Assembly (NCBI RefSeq): GCF_047302425.1
Contig: NZ_CP154855.1
Coordinates: forward strand, 3,224,001 to 3,288,000
DNA from: Oceanitalea sp047302425
GTDB taxonomy: Bacteria; Actinomycetota; Actinomycetes; Actinomycetales; Actinomycetaceae
Direction of reading: 5' to 3'
Length of the DNA: 64,000 nucleotides
Shown here in pieces: positions 33,461 to 41,521 of the stretch. The stretch's first letter is position 1. Every line of letters starts with the position of its first letter. The notes beneath the pieces were generated by a model. It ran no database searches and was not told the DNA's origin. It saw nothing but the letters and a program-made list of their open reading frames with translations. Made by a program: the position numbers and the translations under genes.

Positions 33461-35049
33461 GCTTCGCCCTCGGCGCGCCGGGTCCGCGTCAGCTCCACCG
33501 GCATGTACGGGTCGTCACCGCCGAAGTCCCAGCGGGTGGTGATGAAGCTGTACTCCCACTCGTGCACGGTGGGCTTCCGGGTGCGCGACTCGAAGTGGTA
33601 GGCCGAGGCCGCGGCGACCCACACGGTGCGGTAGCCGAGGTGGGTGATCTTGCGGGAGAAGTCGACGTCGTTGAAGTTGCCCGGCAGCGCCTCGCAGAAC
33701 CCGCCGACCTCCTCGAAGACCTCCCGGCGCACGGCGGCGGCCGCGGCGGTCTGCCCGGAGCACTCGCGGTTGATCGTCAGCTCGGAGAAGGGCCCGCCCC
33801 ACGTGCCCTTGACGCCGAGGAAGATGTGGGTGATGTCGCCCCGCGAGTACTGGTGCCCGCCGTGCTGGAGGGTGCCGTCGGCGAAGAGGAGACGGGCGCC
33901 GGTCAGCCCGACGTCGGGCTCCGACAGCGGCCCCACGAGCGACTCGAGGAAGCGCTCGGACGTGATGCGGATGTCGTCGTTGAGGAAGACGAGCACGTCG
34001 CCGCTCGCGGCGAGGTAGCCGGCGTTGCACTTCTCGGAGAAGTTGAAGGGCCGGGAGAAGGGGGCGAGGACGAGACGCTCGCCGGCGATCGTGTGCAGGT
34101 CCGCGAGCACCTCGGGCGGGGTGTCGTCGTCGTGGACGACGACGATCTCGACGTCGAGGTCCGGGCCGGTGCGCTCGAGGAGGGAGCGGACGCACTCGGT
34201 GACGAAGGCGTCCTGCTCGCCCCACACGAGGCCGGAGGAGCCGCGGGTGGGGATGACGACGCTCACCCGTGTGCCGGCGGGGACGGCCCGCTCGATGCGG
34301 TAGGTGCCGGGCAGCTCACCGAAGTGCGCGGTCGCGTCGATCCCGCTGCGGTCGAGGTGGTCCTGGACTGCGCGGCGGCCGGCGTCCCAGGCGTGGGACT
34401 TCACGCCGTAGTCCGCGGCCGTGGAGCCGGAGTGCGCGCGCCAGTGGTAGAGGATCTCGGGCACGTGGAGCACCTGGCGGGCCTGCTCGGTCACGCGCAG
34501 CACGAGGTCGTGGTCCTGGGAGCCCTCGAAGCCGTCGCGGAAGCCGCCCACCTCGCGCACGAGCGAGGTGCGCAGGACGGACAGGTGGGAGGTGTACATC
34601 TGCCCGCGCAGCCGCTCGGGCGACCAGTCCGGCTTGTGGAAGGCGTCGTAGAAGCGGCCGGTCTCGTCGACCTTGTCCTCGTCGGAGTAGAGGTAGTCGG
34701 CCTCGGGGTGGGCGGAGAGCCAGGCGGCAACGGTCTCGAAGGCGTGGGGCACGAGGAGGTCGTCGTGGTCGAGGAGGGCGACGAACTCGGCGCGGGCCCG
34801 CTCGAGGGCCGAGTTCGAGGCGGCGACGATCCCGCCGTTGCGCTCCCGCTCGACGACGACGATGCGCGGGTCACGGGCGGCCTCGGCGCGCAGCACCTCC
34901 CGCACGCGCGGGGCGGTGGAGCAGTCGTCGGCGAGGATGAGCTCCCAGGAGGAGAAGGTCTGCTCGCGGACGGAGTCGATCATCTCCCGCAGCGCGTCGA
35001 GCGGCGGGTCGTAGACGGGCGTGACGACGGACAGGAGCGGGTGGGACAT
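33457..35049 (-). CDS. Family 2 glycosyltransferase with two GT-A domains
   Basis: A 530-residue protein with two GT2 domains. Domain one (about 1-235) shows SVVTPVYDPPLDALREMI, LADDCSTAP, NGGIVAASNSALERA and LLDHDDLLVP. Domain two (about 260-510) has VSVVIPTRGS, VVHDDDTPPEV, SEKCNAGYLAASGDVLVFLNDD and DVDFSRKITHLGYRTVW. This double architecture is typical of rhamnan or O-antigen chain-extending transferases that add two different linkages. Its ATG overlaps the stop of the coiled-coil gene upstream by one base (TGATG) and its stop overlaps the next GT4 gene, so the three are translationally coupled. Confidence 0.88.
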   Translation of the reverse strand: MSHPLLSVVTPVYDPPLDALREMIDSVREQTFSSWELILADDCSTAPRVREVLRAEAARDPRIVVVERERNGGIVAASNSALERARAEFVALLDHDDLLVPHAFETVAAWLSAHPEADYLYSDEDKVDETGRFYDAFHKPDWSPERLRGQMYTSHLSVLRTSLVREVGGFRDGFEGSQDHDLVLRVTEQARQVLHVPEILYHWRAHSGSTAADYGVKSHAWDAGRRAVQDHLDRSGIDATAHFGELPGTYRIERAVPAGTRVSVVIPTRGSSGLVWGEQDAFVTECVRSLLERTGPDLDVEIVVVHDDDTPPEVLADLHTIAGERLVLAPFSRPFNFSEKCNAGYLAASGDVLVFLNDDIRITSERFLESLVGPLSEPDVGLTGARLLFADGTLQHGGHQYSRGDITHIFLGVKGTWGGPFSELTINRECSGQTAAAAAVRREVFEEVGGFCEALPGNFNDVDFSRKITHLGYRTVWVAAASAYHFESRTRKPTVHEWEYSFITTRWDFGGDDPYMPVELTRTRRAEGEA

Positions 35050-35609
35050 CAGCGCCGTCCCGTGAGGCGGCTGCGCACCCAGGAGGCCGGCTTGACCGCG
35101 AGGCGGCCGGCGCGCCAGGTCGCCGAGGCGGCCATCTCCTCCAGCTGCTGCTGCGCCTCGCGCTGGGCGCGGGCGGCCTGGGCGCGGGCGGTGGCCGTCG
35201 TCGCCTCCAGGCCGATGACGTGGTCGCGCTGGGTGAGCAGGCGGTGCCGGAGCTCGGCGACCTCGTCGGCGGCCGGCGCCGCGGCGTCCTCCTGGACGGT
35301 CAGCGCGAGCGCGGACTGCGCGGACACGACGACGAGCCGGCCGCGCGGAGCGACCCGCTCGGCGGCGGTCGTGAGCAGCTCGGCAGGGTCCCCGGCGGCG
35401 CTGAGGGCGCCCTCGTCGAGGACGACGACGTCGAAGGTCCCGGAACCGCTCGGCGCGGTGAGCGCGGTGACCTCGCGGCCGCGGGCGCGCAGCTCCTCGG
35501 CCAGCGCGTCCGGCTCGGCGCCCAGCACGAGCACGGTGCTGTCCCCGTCGACGAGCTCGGCCACTCGGGCCCGACCCGCCGCGGCGTCCGGTGTCTCGTT
35601 CCTGCCCAT
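35049..35609 (-). CDS. Small Rossmann-like/coiled-coil protein of unknown function
   Basis: A 186-residue protein not assigned to a family. Residues about 20-115 look like a shortened class I methyltransferase or Rossmann fold (VLVLGAEPDALAEELRARG, FDVVVLDEGAL, ERVAPRGRLVVVSA) but the usual glycine-rich AdoMet motif is weak. Residues about 125-165 form a predicted coiled coil beginning LLTQRDHVIGLEATTATARA, and the C-terminus is basic (RSRLTGRR). A similar RDH(L/V)I coiled-coil element is found in the divergently encoded pyruvyltransferase-like protein. ATG 35609 has a good GAGAGGA site. It heads the leftward glycosyltransferase run and may be a scaffold or regulator. Confidence 0.6.
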   Translation of the reverse strand: MGRNETPDAAAGRARVAELVDGDSTVLVLGAEPDALAEELRARGREVTALTAPSGSGTFDVVVLDEGALSAAGDPAELLTTAAERVAPRGRLVVVSAQSALALTVQEDAAAPAADEVAELRHRLLTQRDHVIGLEATTATARAQAARAQREAQQQLEEMAASATWRAGRLAVKPASWVRSRLTGRR

Positions 35610-35786
35610 GTCGTCCTCTCCGCTCCTGCGGCAGCCCCCTCGCGCGGGCCGGCCGAGCACGTCACCGTGTGCGGTGACCCGGCCGGGGGGCCGGCCCCTG
35701 TGCCGCGTGAAGTCTAGCCGCCCGGTCCCGCGCCGCCGCTGCTCGAACGCTCCTGCCGGAGTCGGCGTCGGTCCGCGGCGCGCCAC

Positions 35787-35792
35787 TAGAGT
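35787..35792 (+). promoter_or_regulatory. -10-like box (TAGAGT) of the pyruvyltransferase/exporter operon
   Basis: TAGAGT lies 6 nt before a 22-bp leader palindrome and 49 nt before the GTG at 35842. Transcription would start at the foot of the hairpin. Confidence 0.45.
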
Positions 35793-35798
35793 GAACGG

Positions 35799-35820
35799 AG
35801 CCCGCACGCGCGTGCGGGCT
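35799..35820 (+). promoter_or_regulatory. Perfect 22-bp palindrome in the 5' leader
   Basis: The half-site AGCCCGCACGC (35799-35809) is followed immediately by its exact inverse complement (35810-35820). It sits between the -10-like box and the ribosome-binding site AAGGAAGG (35825-35832). It could be an operator, an mRNA-stabilising 5' hairpin or part of an attenuator. Confidence 0.6.
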
Positions 35821-35841
35821 CGGAAAGGAAGGTGTCCCGCC

Positions 35842-37140
35842 GTGGTGGGCTTGCTCTACGACTCAATCAGTCCCAACACGGGAGACTGGGCGATCGGCAT
35901 CGCCGTCGCGCAGGAGCTCGCGCGCCACGGTGTCGCCCGGCCGGAGGTCCTCAACCCCTTCGAGCCCGTCGACGCGCGCGAGCAGCTCGTCGTCGTCGGC
36001 GGCGGTGACCTCATCCGCCCCGTCGGTGACCCCTTCTACGACCGCTTCCGCGTCCAGGGGCCGGCGGTCCTCAACTCGGCGGGCGTGTGGCCCGACGCGG
36101 ACCAGCTAGACCACCTCAGGGAGTACCGCCTCGTCAGCGCCCGCACCTCCGCCGAGGTCGACCACCTGCGTTCCGTGGTGCCGGACGCCGAGCTGCTGCC
36201 CGACACGACGATGACGCTGGAGTCGGAGCACTACGAGATCCCGGGCCTGCCGGCCGGGGAGCCCGTCGTCGGCATCCACGTCGTCCCGCACACCATGCAG
36301 CTGACGCCGGAGATCGTCGAGGCCGTCGACGCGATCGACCACCCGAAGGTGTTCATCCCCTTCACCCACTACAACTACGACGACTCCTTCATGGCGGCCC
36401 TGCCCTTCGACCGCTCCCGGGCGATCGACCTGCCGCGGCTCACGCCCCTGCAGCTGCACTCCGTCATCGGGCAGATGTCCTACGTCGTCGTCTCCTCCCT
36501 GCACGCGACCTTCTTCGCCTACTCCCAGCACGTGCCGTTCGTGACGGTCGACCAGCGCAAGGTGCGCGACTTCCTCACCGACCGCGGCCTCACCGACTGG
36601 ATCTTCTCCGACGACCGCTCGCTGCGCGAGGCTCTCGCCCGCGTGGAGGAGGGGCCGCCGTCGCTCGAGGAGCTCGTCGCGAAGGACCGCGCCGCCGTGC
36701 ACGACGCCTTCTCCCGCATCGCCTCCTTCGTCGGCGAGGACGACCCCGCCCGCAGTGGCGGCTCCCCCGTCGTCCCCGTCCCGCCCTCGCCCGAGGATGC
36801 GGACAGCGCCCGCCCGGTCATCGTGCTCGCCGCGGAGCAGCGCGAGGAGGCGCTGCGCAACCGCGACCACCTCATCGCCGCGAACGCCCGGGTGGCCGCG
36901 TCGCTGCGCGCCGCCAACGCCGACCTCCACGCGCAGCTCGCGACCGCGGCCGAGAACCTCGCGGGTGCCCAACACCACATCGCCGGCCTGGAGAACCACG
37001 TCCGGGGCCTGCAGAGCGAGGTCGGCCAGGTCCGGGCCGTGTTCGAGCGGACCCTCGACCGCCGCCTGCGGCGCCTCGCGCGTCGTGGTCGCTCAGCGGC
37101 ACGGTCTATCGTGGGGCGCTGGAAGACGGACGGACGCTGA
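35842..37140 (+). CDS. Polysaccharide pyruvyl transferase family protein with C-terminal coiled coil
   Basis: A 432-residue protein of the polysaccharide pyruvyl transferase family (CsaB/WcaK-like GT-B fold), which transfers pyruvate from PEP to sugars of wall polymers. Family features are LLYDSISPNTGDWAIG at the N-terminus, VVVGGGDLIRP, RTSAEVDHLRSVVP, the conserved His-containing VVGIHVVPHTM and SYVVVSSLHATFFAYSQHVPFV. A disordered Pro-rich link leads to a coiled coil (about 335-410; RDHLIAANARVAASLRAANA) and a basic end. Start is the first of two adjacent GTGs after AAGGAAGG. It heads the operon with the Wzm/Wzt exporter, so pyruvylation of the exported polymer is a reasonable inference. 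Confidence 0.8.
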   Translation: MVGLLYDSISPNTGDWAIGIAVAQELARHGVARPEVLNPFEPVDAREQLVVVGGGDLIRPVGDPFYDRFRVQGPAVLNSAGVWPDADQLDHLREYRLVSARTSAEVDHLRSVVPDAELLPDTTMTLESEHYEIPGLPAGEPVVGIHVVPHTMQLTPEIVEAVDAIDHPKVFIPFTHYNYDDSFMAALPFDRSRAIDLPRLTPLQLHSVIGQMSYVVVSSLHATFFAYSQHVPFVTVDQRKVRDFLTDRGLTDWIFSDDRSLREALARVEEGPPSLEELVAKDRAAVHDAFSRIASFVGEDDPARSGGSPVVPVPPSPEDADSARPVIVLAAEQREEALRNRDHLIAANARVAASLRAANADLHAQLATAAENLAGAQHHIAGLENHVRGLQSEVGQVRAVFERTLDRRLRRLARRGRSAARSIVGRWKTDGR

Positions 37141-37215
37141 GACGAGCTGCCACGGCGTCCCGGACCCTGACACGCACCGGGACGTGCCCGCCGGCGTGGA
37201 CACCGTGGAGGAGCG

Positions 37216-38118
37216 ATGGACAACGAGGCTGAGGCGCGGGCGGCCGCGCTCGCCCAGGAGGAGCTGCGCCCCGCGAGCCCGCGGAGCGGCTTCATCACCG
37301 GTGCCCGCGAGTCCCTGAGCGAGATCTGGCGACGCCGCGAGCTGCTCGACATGCTCGTGCGGCGCGAGCTGCGCGCCCGCTACAAGGACTCCTCCCTCGG
37401 ACTGATGTGGTCCCTGGCCCGCCCGCTCGTCCAGCTCCTCATCTACTACCTCGCGATCGGCCGCATCCTCGGCGCCGAGCGGGCCATCCCCGACTTCGCG
37501 ATCTACGTCTTCGCCGGCATCACCGCGTGGACCCTGTTCGCCGAGATCGTCCAGGGCGGCACCGGCTCGATCCTCGCGAACTCCGGCATCGTCAAGAAGA
37601 TCTACCTGCCGCGGGAGATCTTCCCGCTCAGCGTCGTCGGCTCGGCGATCTTCAACTTCCTCATCCAGCTGGGGATCCTCGTCGTCGCCGCGGTCCTCGT
37701 CCGCGGGCTCGAGATCGACGAGCGGCTGCTCTACCTGCCGCTCGCCCTCCTCGTCATCATCACGTGGGGCACCGCCCTGGCCCTCGTGCTCGCGGCGGCC
37801 AACGTCTACCTGCGCGACATCCAGTATCTCGTCGAGGTCGCGATCATGGTGGGCTTCTGGCTCTCCCCCATCGTCTACTCGTGGTCGATGGTCGCCGACA
37901 CCATCCCCGACGCCCTCGCCGACATCTACCTCCTCAACCCGATCACCCTCTCGACGCTGGGCTTCCAGCGCGCGGTGTGGGTGAGCGGGCCCGCCGAGGC
38001 CTTCCCCCCGGACCACGCCCTCCGGCTGCTCGTGGCGCTCGCGATCGGTGGGGTGCTCCTCATCCTCGCCCAGCGCCTCTTCGCCCGGATGCAGCGCAAC
38101 TTCGCCCAGGAGCTGTGA
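37216..38118 (+). CDS. wzm: ABC-2 type polysaccharide exporter permease (Wzm-like)
   Basis: A 300-residue membrane subunit of a polysaccharide/teichoic-acid exporter. A cytoplasmic amphipathic N-terminus (RRRELLDMLVRRELRARYK) is typical of Wzm/TagG. Six hydrophobic segments follow (about 65-85, 95-120, 145-172, 178-200, 210-232 and 270-292), with LANSGIVKKIYLPREIFPLS as the conserved cytoplasmic coupling region. ATG 37216 has GGAGGAG just upstream. It lies 75 nt after the pyruvyltransferase-like gene and 1 nt before the ATPase gene, forming an exporter operon for lipid-linked glycans made by the flanking glycosyltransferases. Confidence 0.93.
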   Translation: MDNEAEARAAALAQEELRPASPRSGFITGARESLSEIWRRRELLDMLVRRELRARYKDSSLGLMWSLARPLVQLLIYYLAIGRILGAERAIPDFAIYVFAGITAWTLFAEIVQGGTGSILANSGIVKKIYLPREIFPLSVVGSAIFNFLIQLGILVVAAVLVRGLEIDERLLYLPLALLVIITWGTALALVLAAANVYLRDIQYLVEVAIMVGFWLSPIVYSWSMVADTIPDALADIYLLNPITLSTLGFQRAVWVSGPAEAFPPDHALRLLVALAIGGVLLILAQRLFARMQRNFAQEL

Positions 38119-38119
38119 C

Positions 38120-39340
38120 GTGAGCACCACTGTCGTCGACGTCCGCGACGTCTCCAAGCGCTTCGTCATCCGCAAGGAGAAGTCCCTCAAGGAGCGCATC
38201 GTCAACGCCGGCCGCTCCGCCCAGCACAAGGAGGACTTCTGGGCGCTGCGCGGGGTTGACCTCACGATCGAGGCGGGCAGCACCGTCGGTCTGGTCGGGC
38301 CCAACGGCTCGGGCAAGTCCACCCTGCTCAAGACGATCGGCGGCATCATCCAGCCGACGAGCGGTGAGGTGCTGCTCCGCGGCCGCCTCGCCGCGCTGCT
38401 CGAGCTCGGCGCCGGCTTCCACCCCGACCTCACCGGCCGGGAGAACGTCCAGCTCAACGCCTCGATCCTCGGCCTCACGTCCCGCGAGACCGCTCGCCAC
38501 TTCGACGAGATCGTCGAGTTCTCGGGCATCGAGCAGTTCATCGACACCCAGGTGAAGTTCTACAGCTCGGGCATGTACGTGCGCCTGGCCTTCGCCGTCG
38601 CCGTCCACGTCGACCCGGACGTCCTCCTCGTCGACGAGGTCCTCGCCGTCGGTGACGAGCCCTTCCAGCGCAAGTGCATGGACAAAATCCGCCAGTTCCA
38701 GTCCGAGGGCCGCACCATCATCCTCGTCAGCCACTCGGCCGAGCAGGTCACCGAGCTGTGCACCCGCGCCGTCGTCCTCGAGAACGGCCGCATCGTCGAG
38801 GACGGCTCCCCGCGCGAGGCCATGCGCCGCCTGCGCCACGACTACGAGGAGCGCATCGACCAGGACATCGCCGAGCGCGAGGCCCGCGAGAGCGACGCCG
38901 CCGAGCTGCGCGGGGAGGCCGTCAAGCGCACGCGCCTCCACTCCGTCGCCGTCTCGGCCCCGGGCCGCGAGGGCGAGCCGCTGACGATCCACCCCGGCGA
39001 CGACCTCACGGTCTCCGGCCTCATCGACCCCCAGGAGCCGCTCAGCGGCTGGTCGCTCGGCACCTCGATCGAGACCCCGCTCGGCCAGGTCATCTTCGCG
39101 ACCGACACCAAGCTGCTCGAGCAGGACCTGCCCGACGTCGCCGGCCCCGCCTCCTTCGCCGTCACCCTGCCGGCGCTGCCGATCGCCCAGGGCGACTACT
39201 CGGTCAACGTCGCCCTGCGCGACGCCGCGGGCCGTGATGTCGACCGGGCCGCGCGGGCCGCGCACTTCGCCGTCGTCACCGAGGGCCGCACGGTGGGCTA
39301 CCTGCACACCGAGCCGCGGGTCACCGTCAGCACCGCCTGA
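38120..39340 (+). CDS. wzt: Polysaccharide ABC exporter ATPase with carbohydrate-binding C-domain (Wzt-like)
   Basis: A 406-residue ATPase that powers the Wzm-like permease. Walker A GPNGSGKST, the family-specific LLELGAGFHPDLTGRENV, signature YSSGMYVRLAFAVA, Walker B VLLVDEVLAVGD and the switch HSAEQV are all present in residues 1-245. A helical linker (about 245-280) leads to a beta-rich C-terminal domain (about 290-400; FATDTKLLEQ, GDYSVNVALRDAAG), which in Wzt binds the end of the exported polysaccharide and decides which chains are exported. GTG 38120 follows AGGAG at 38108. It converges with the DUF6541-like gene (1 bp apart). Confidence 0.93.
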   Translation: MSTTVVDVRDVSKRFVIRKEKSLKERIVNAGRSAQHKEDFWALRGVDLTIEAGSTVGLVGPNGSGKSTLLKTIGGIIQPTSGEVLLRGRLAALLELGAGFHPDLTGRENVQLNASILGLTSRETARHFDEIVEFSGIEQFIDTQVKFYSSGMYVRLAFAVAVHVDPDVLLVDEVLAVGDEPFQRKCMDKIRQFQSEGRTIILVSHSAEQVTELCTRAVVLENGRIVEDGSPREAMRRLRHDYEERIDQDIAEREARESDAAELRGEAVKRTRLHSVAVSAPGREGEPLTIHPGDDLTVSGLIDPQEPLSGWSLGTSIETPLGQVIFATDTKLLEQDLPDVAGPASFAVTLPALPIAQGDYSVNVALRDAAGRDVDRAARAAHFAVVTEGRTVGYLHTEPRVTVSTA

Positions 39341-39341
39341 G

Positions 39342-41348
39342 TCAGCCGCAGGCGACGATCCGGTAGACGGCGGCGGTCCCCGAGGAGGCGACCAGCTCGA
39401 GGCCGTTCGTCACGTCGACCCCGTAGAACCCGGGGCGCATCCCGACGACGCCCTGGGCGCCGTAGGGGATCGGGGCGTCCTGGTAGAAGTACTCGACGCC
39501 GTCCTCGCGCAGGATGCGGCAGACCTCCGGGTCGGTCGTGAGGTCGTGGAAGTTCTCCTGCAGGTAGCGCTGGTCCGCCGAGACGGCGGAGTCCCCGAGG
39601 ATGGGGATGTACGCGCGCCGCTCGGCGAGCACCTGGACGAAGGCGGCGCCGTTCATCGGGTCACCGATGACGACGGCGTCCTCCGGGAGCACGTCGTCGA
39701 GCTCCTCGATGAACTCGAGCTCCTCGGGAGTCGCCCACGCCGGGTGGACCATGACCTCGGGCTGGTAGGCGGCCGCCGTCGTCGCCTCCCGCTCCTCCGC
39801 GGTGCCGGGCACCGTGACGGCGAGGACGACGAGCGCGATCGCGACGACGCCGGCCAGGGCGCTCCCGGCAGCCGGTTCACGCCGGCGCCCACGCCGTCGG
39901 TCGCGCACGAGCACCCGCAGGCCGCGGCCGAGGGCGACCGCCCCCCACGCGCCGAGCACGGCCCCGACCGTGACGAGGAGCGACTCGAGGCGGTCCGGGG
40001 ACTTGTACCAGAAGCCCGTGAGCGTGCGCAGCGGGCCGTCCGGGCCCACGGCGGAGACGAAGAGCAGGAGGGCCACGAGCCAGGACCACGCGAGCCACCG
40101 CGCCCGGCGCCACGCGGTGACGAGGCCGACGAGGCTGAGGAGCGCGACGCCGAGCGTGCCGGCCGTCTGCTCCGGCGTGGAGCCGAGCAGCACCTGGCCG
40201 AGGGCCGCCAGCCGCGAGCCCTCCGGGCTCGCGTACCCGGCCATCGCCTGGAGGCGGGGCACGGTGAAGACCGCGGCGACGAGGAGGACGAGCCCGGCCA
40301 CCGGCGCCAGCGCGAGGGCCCAGCCGAGGATCGGTCTGCCGGCGGCACGCAGGTCCCTGCCGAGCCGCCAGGCCGCGGTGACCACGAGGGGGGCGGCGAG
40401 GAAGCCGAGCGCGGCCAGGCCGCTGCTGTGGGCGAGGACCACGCCGGCGGCCGCCACGGCGAGGGCGAGCCACGGGGCGAGCCGGGCCCGGCCGCGCAGC
40501 GCGTCCAGGGGCAGGCCCTCCCCGGCAAGCCGCAGCCCCCGCAGGAGGGCCGCGGCGAGGGCCAGGGTGGCGGGCGTGAGCGCGACGCTGAGGCCGAAGG
40601 GGTACATGCCCTTGAACATCACCGCCACACCCGGGTACACGACGGCGGAGGCCGCGACCACCGGCGCGAGGGCTGCGACGAGCGGCCGGCGCGGGGCCGC
40701 CACGTGGGCGAGCGCCGCCACCCCCAGCATCCACGGCAGGACGATGCCGACGACGATCAGCGCGTTCGTCGCGGGGACCACGCCGCCGACGACCGCCCCG
40801 AGGACGACGAGCGCGTGCCACAGGGTCGGGTAGAAGCCGCCGCCGCTCCCGTCGCCGTACAGGCCCCCCATCGCGCCCAGCGGCGTCACCTCCCCGGTCT
40901 GCGTGGCCAGCTCGGCGCCGTTGAGGTGGAAGAGCGAGTCGTGCATCTGCGGCACGGTGTCGGCCGCGCCGAGGGCCTGCGCGAAGGCGGTGGTGGTGAG
41001 CGCCGTCCCGGCGAGCACCCCGACGGCGACGAGCCAGCCCGCGCCCCGGCCGGTCCGCGCCCGCGGCTGCGCAGCTCGCGGGGGGCGCGCGGGCACGAGG
41101 AGGCGGCCGCACACGAGCGCCACGAGCACGACGAGGGCGAGCCCCGGCAGCACGGTGGGCAGGGACCAGCGCAGGCCCACGAGGCCGTAGGCCACCGAGA
41201 GGACGCCGACCGTCCCGGCGGTGACGGCGGGGGCGACGGCCACCGCGAGCAGCCCGCGCACGCCCAGGGCACGCGCGGAGAGCCAGCCGGGCACGAGCAG
41301 CACGGCGAGCAGGAGGGCAGCCGTGGGCACGATCTCAACCCACGTCAT
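39342..41348 (-). CDS. DUF6541-like large membrane protein
   Basis: A 668-residue membrane protein found in actinobacterial wall-glycan loci; the function is unknown, possibly a GT-C-like lipid-sugar-dependent transferase. About fourteen hydrophobic segments fill residues 5-520, with an acidic loop containing MHDSLFHLNGAELATQTGEV and YPTLWHALVVLGA near residue 150, where GT-C enzymes carry their catalytic acid. The C-terminal about 140 residues are extracytoplasmic (HPAWATPEELEFIEELDD, YLQENFHDLTTDPEVC, YFYQDAPIPYG). ATG 41348 is supported by an AAGGGA site. The frame extends upstream without homology. It converges with wzt and is divergent from rmlB. Confidence 0.78.
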   Translation of the reverse strand: MTWVEIVPTAALLLAVLLVPGWLSARALGVRGLLAVAVAPAVTAGTVGVLSVAYGLVGLRWSLPTVLPGLALVVLVALVCGRLLVPARPPRAAQPRARTGRGAGWLVAVGVLAGTALTTTAFAQALGAADTVPQMHDSLFHLNGAELATQTGEVTPLGAMGGLYGDGSGGGFYPTLWHALVVLGAVVGGVVPATNALIVVGIVLPWMLGVAALAHVAAPRRPLVAALAPVVAASAVVYPGVAVMFKGMYPFGLSVALTPATLALAAALLRGLRLAGEGLPLDALRGRARLAPWLALAVAAAGVVLAHSSGLAALGFLAAPLVVTAAWRLGRDLRAAGRPILGWALALAPVAGLVLLVAAVFTVPRLQAMAGYASPEGSRLAALGQVLLGSTPEQTAGTLGVALLSLVGLVTAWRRARWLAWSWLVALLLFVSAVGPDGPLRTLTGFWYKSPDRLESLLVTVGAVLGAWGAVALGRGLRVLVRDRRRGRRREPAAGSALAGVVAIALVVLAVTVPGTAEEREATTAAAYQPEVMVHPAWATPEELEFIEELDDVLPEDAVVIGDPMNGAAFVQVLAERRAYIPILGDSAVSADQRYLQENFHDLTTDPEVCRILREDGVEYFYQDAPIPYGAQGVVGMRPGFYGVDVTNGLELVASSGTAAVYRIVACG

Positions 41349-41473
41349 GACGTCCCTTCCCCACTGCCCTCGCGGCCTTGCGGGGCGTCGTCTCGGTCCC
41401 CGACCGGCATCACGGTACGGCATCGCGCGGTCGCACCGGTGACGGCGTGGTGACCCCGCCCCACGCCCCGGGG

Positions 41474-41479
41474 CATAAT
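41474..41479 (+). promoter_or_regulatory. -10 box (CATAAT) for rmlB
   Basis: CATAAT, a close match to TATAAT in otherwise very GC-rich sequence, is 42 nt before the rmlB start. The leader carries a strong ribosome-binding site GGAGGAG (41508-41514). No clear -35 box is seen. Confidence 0.5.
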
Positions 41480-41521
41480 CGCGGGGTAGAGCCGTCTCGA
41501 GACAACAGGAGGAGATGCGGC

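Larger units (their letters stand above)
35610..35841. other. Divergent intergenic region with two hairpins
   Basis: This region separates the leftward coiled-coil/glycosyltransferase operon from the rightward pyruvyltransferase/ABC exporter operon. It holds the inverted repeat GTCACCG-TGTG-CGGTGAC (35661-35678) on the leftward side and, on the rightward side, a -10-like TAGAGT and a leader hairpin. The open frame that crosses it on the minus strand has no support. Confidence 0.5.

Noticed and set aside
26730..33601. Very long plus-strand open frames (about 1000 and 1300 codons) opposite the YfhO-like and glycosyltransferase genes
   Set aside because: Same reason: no recognisable motifs and complete overlap with real minus-strand genes.
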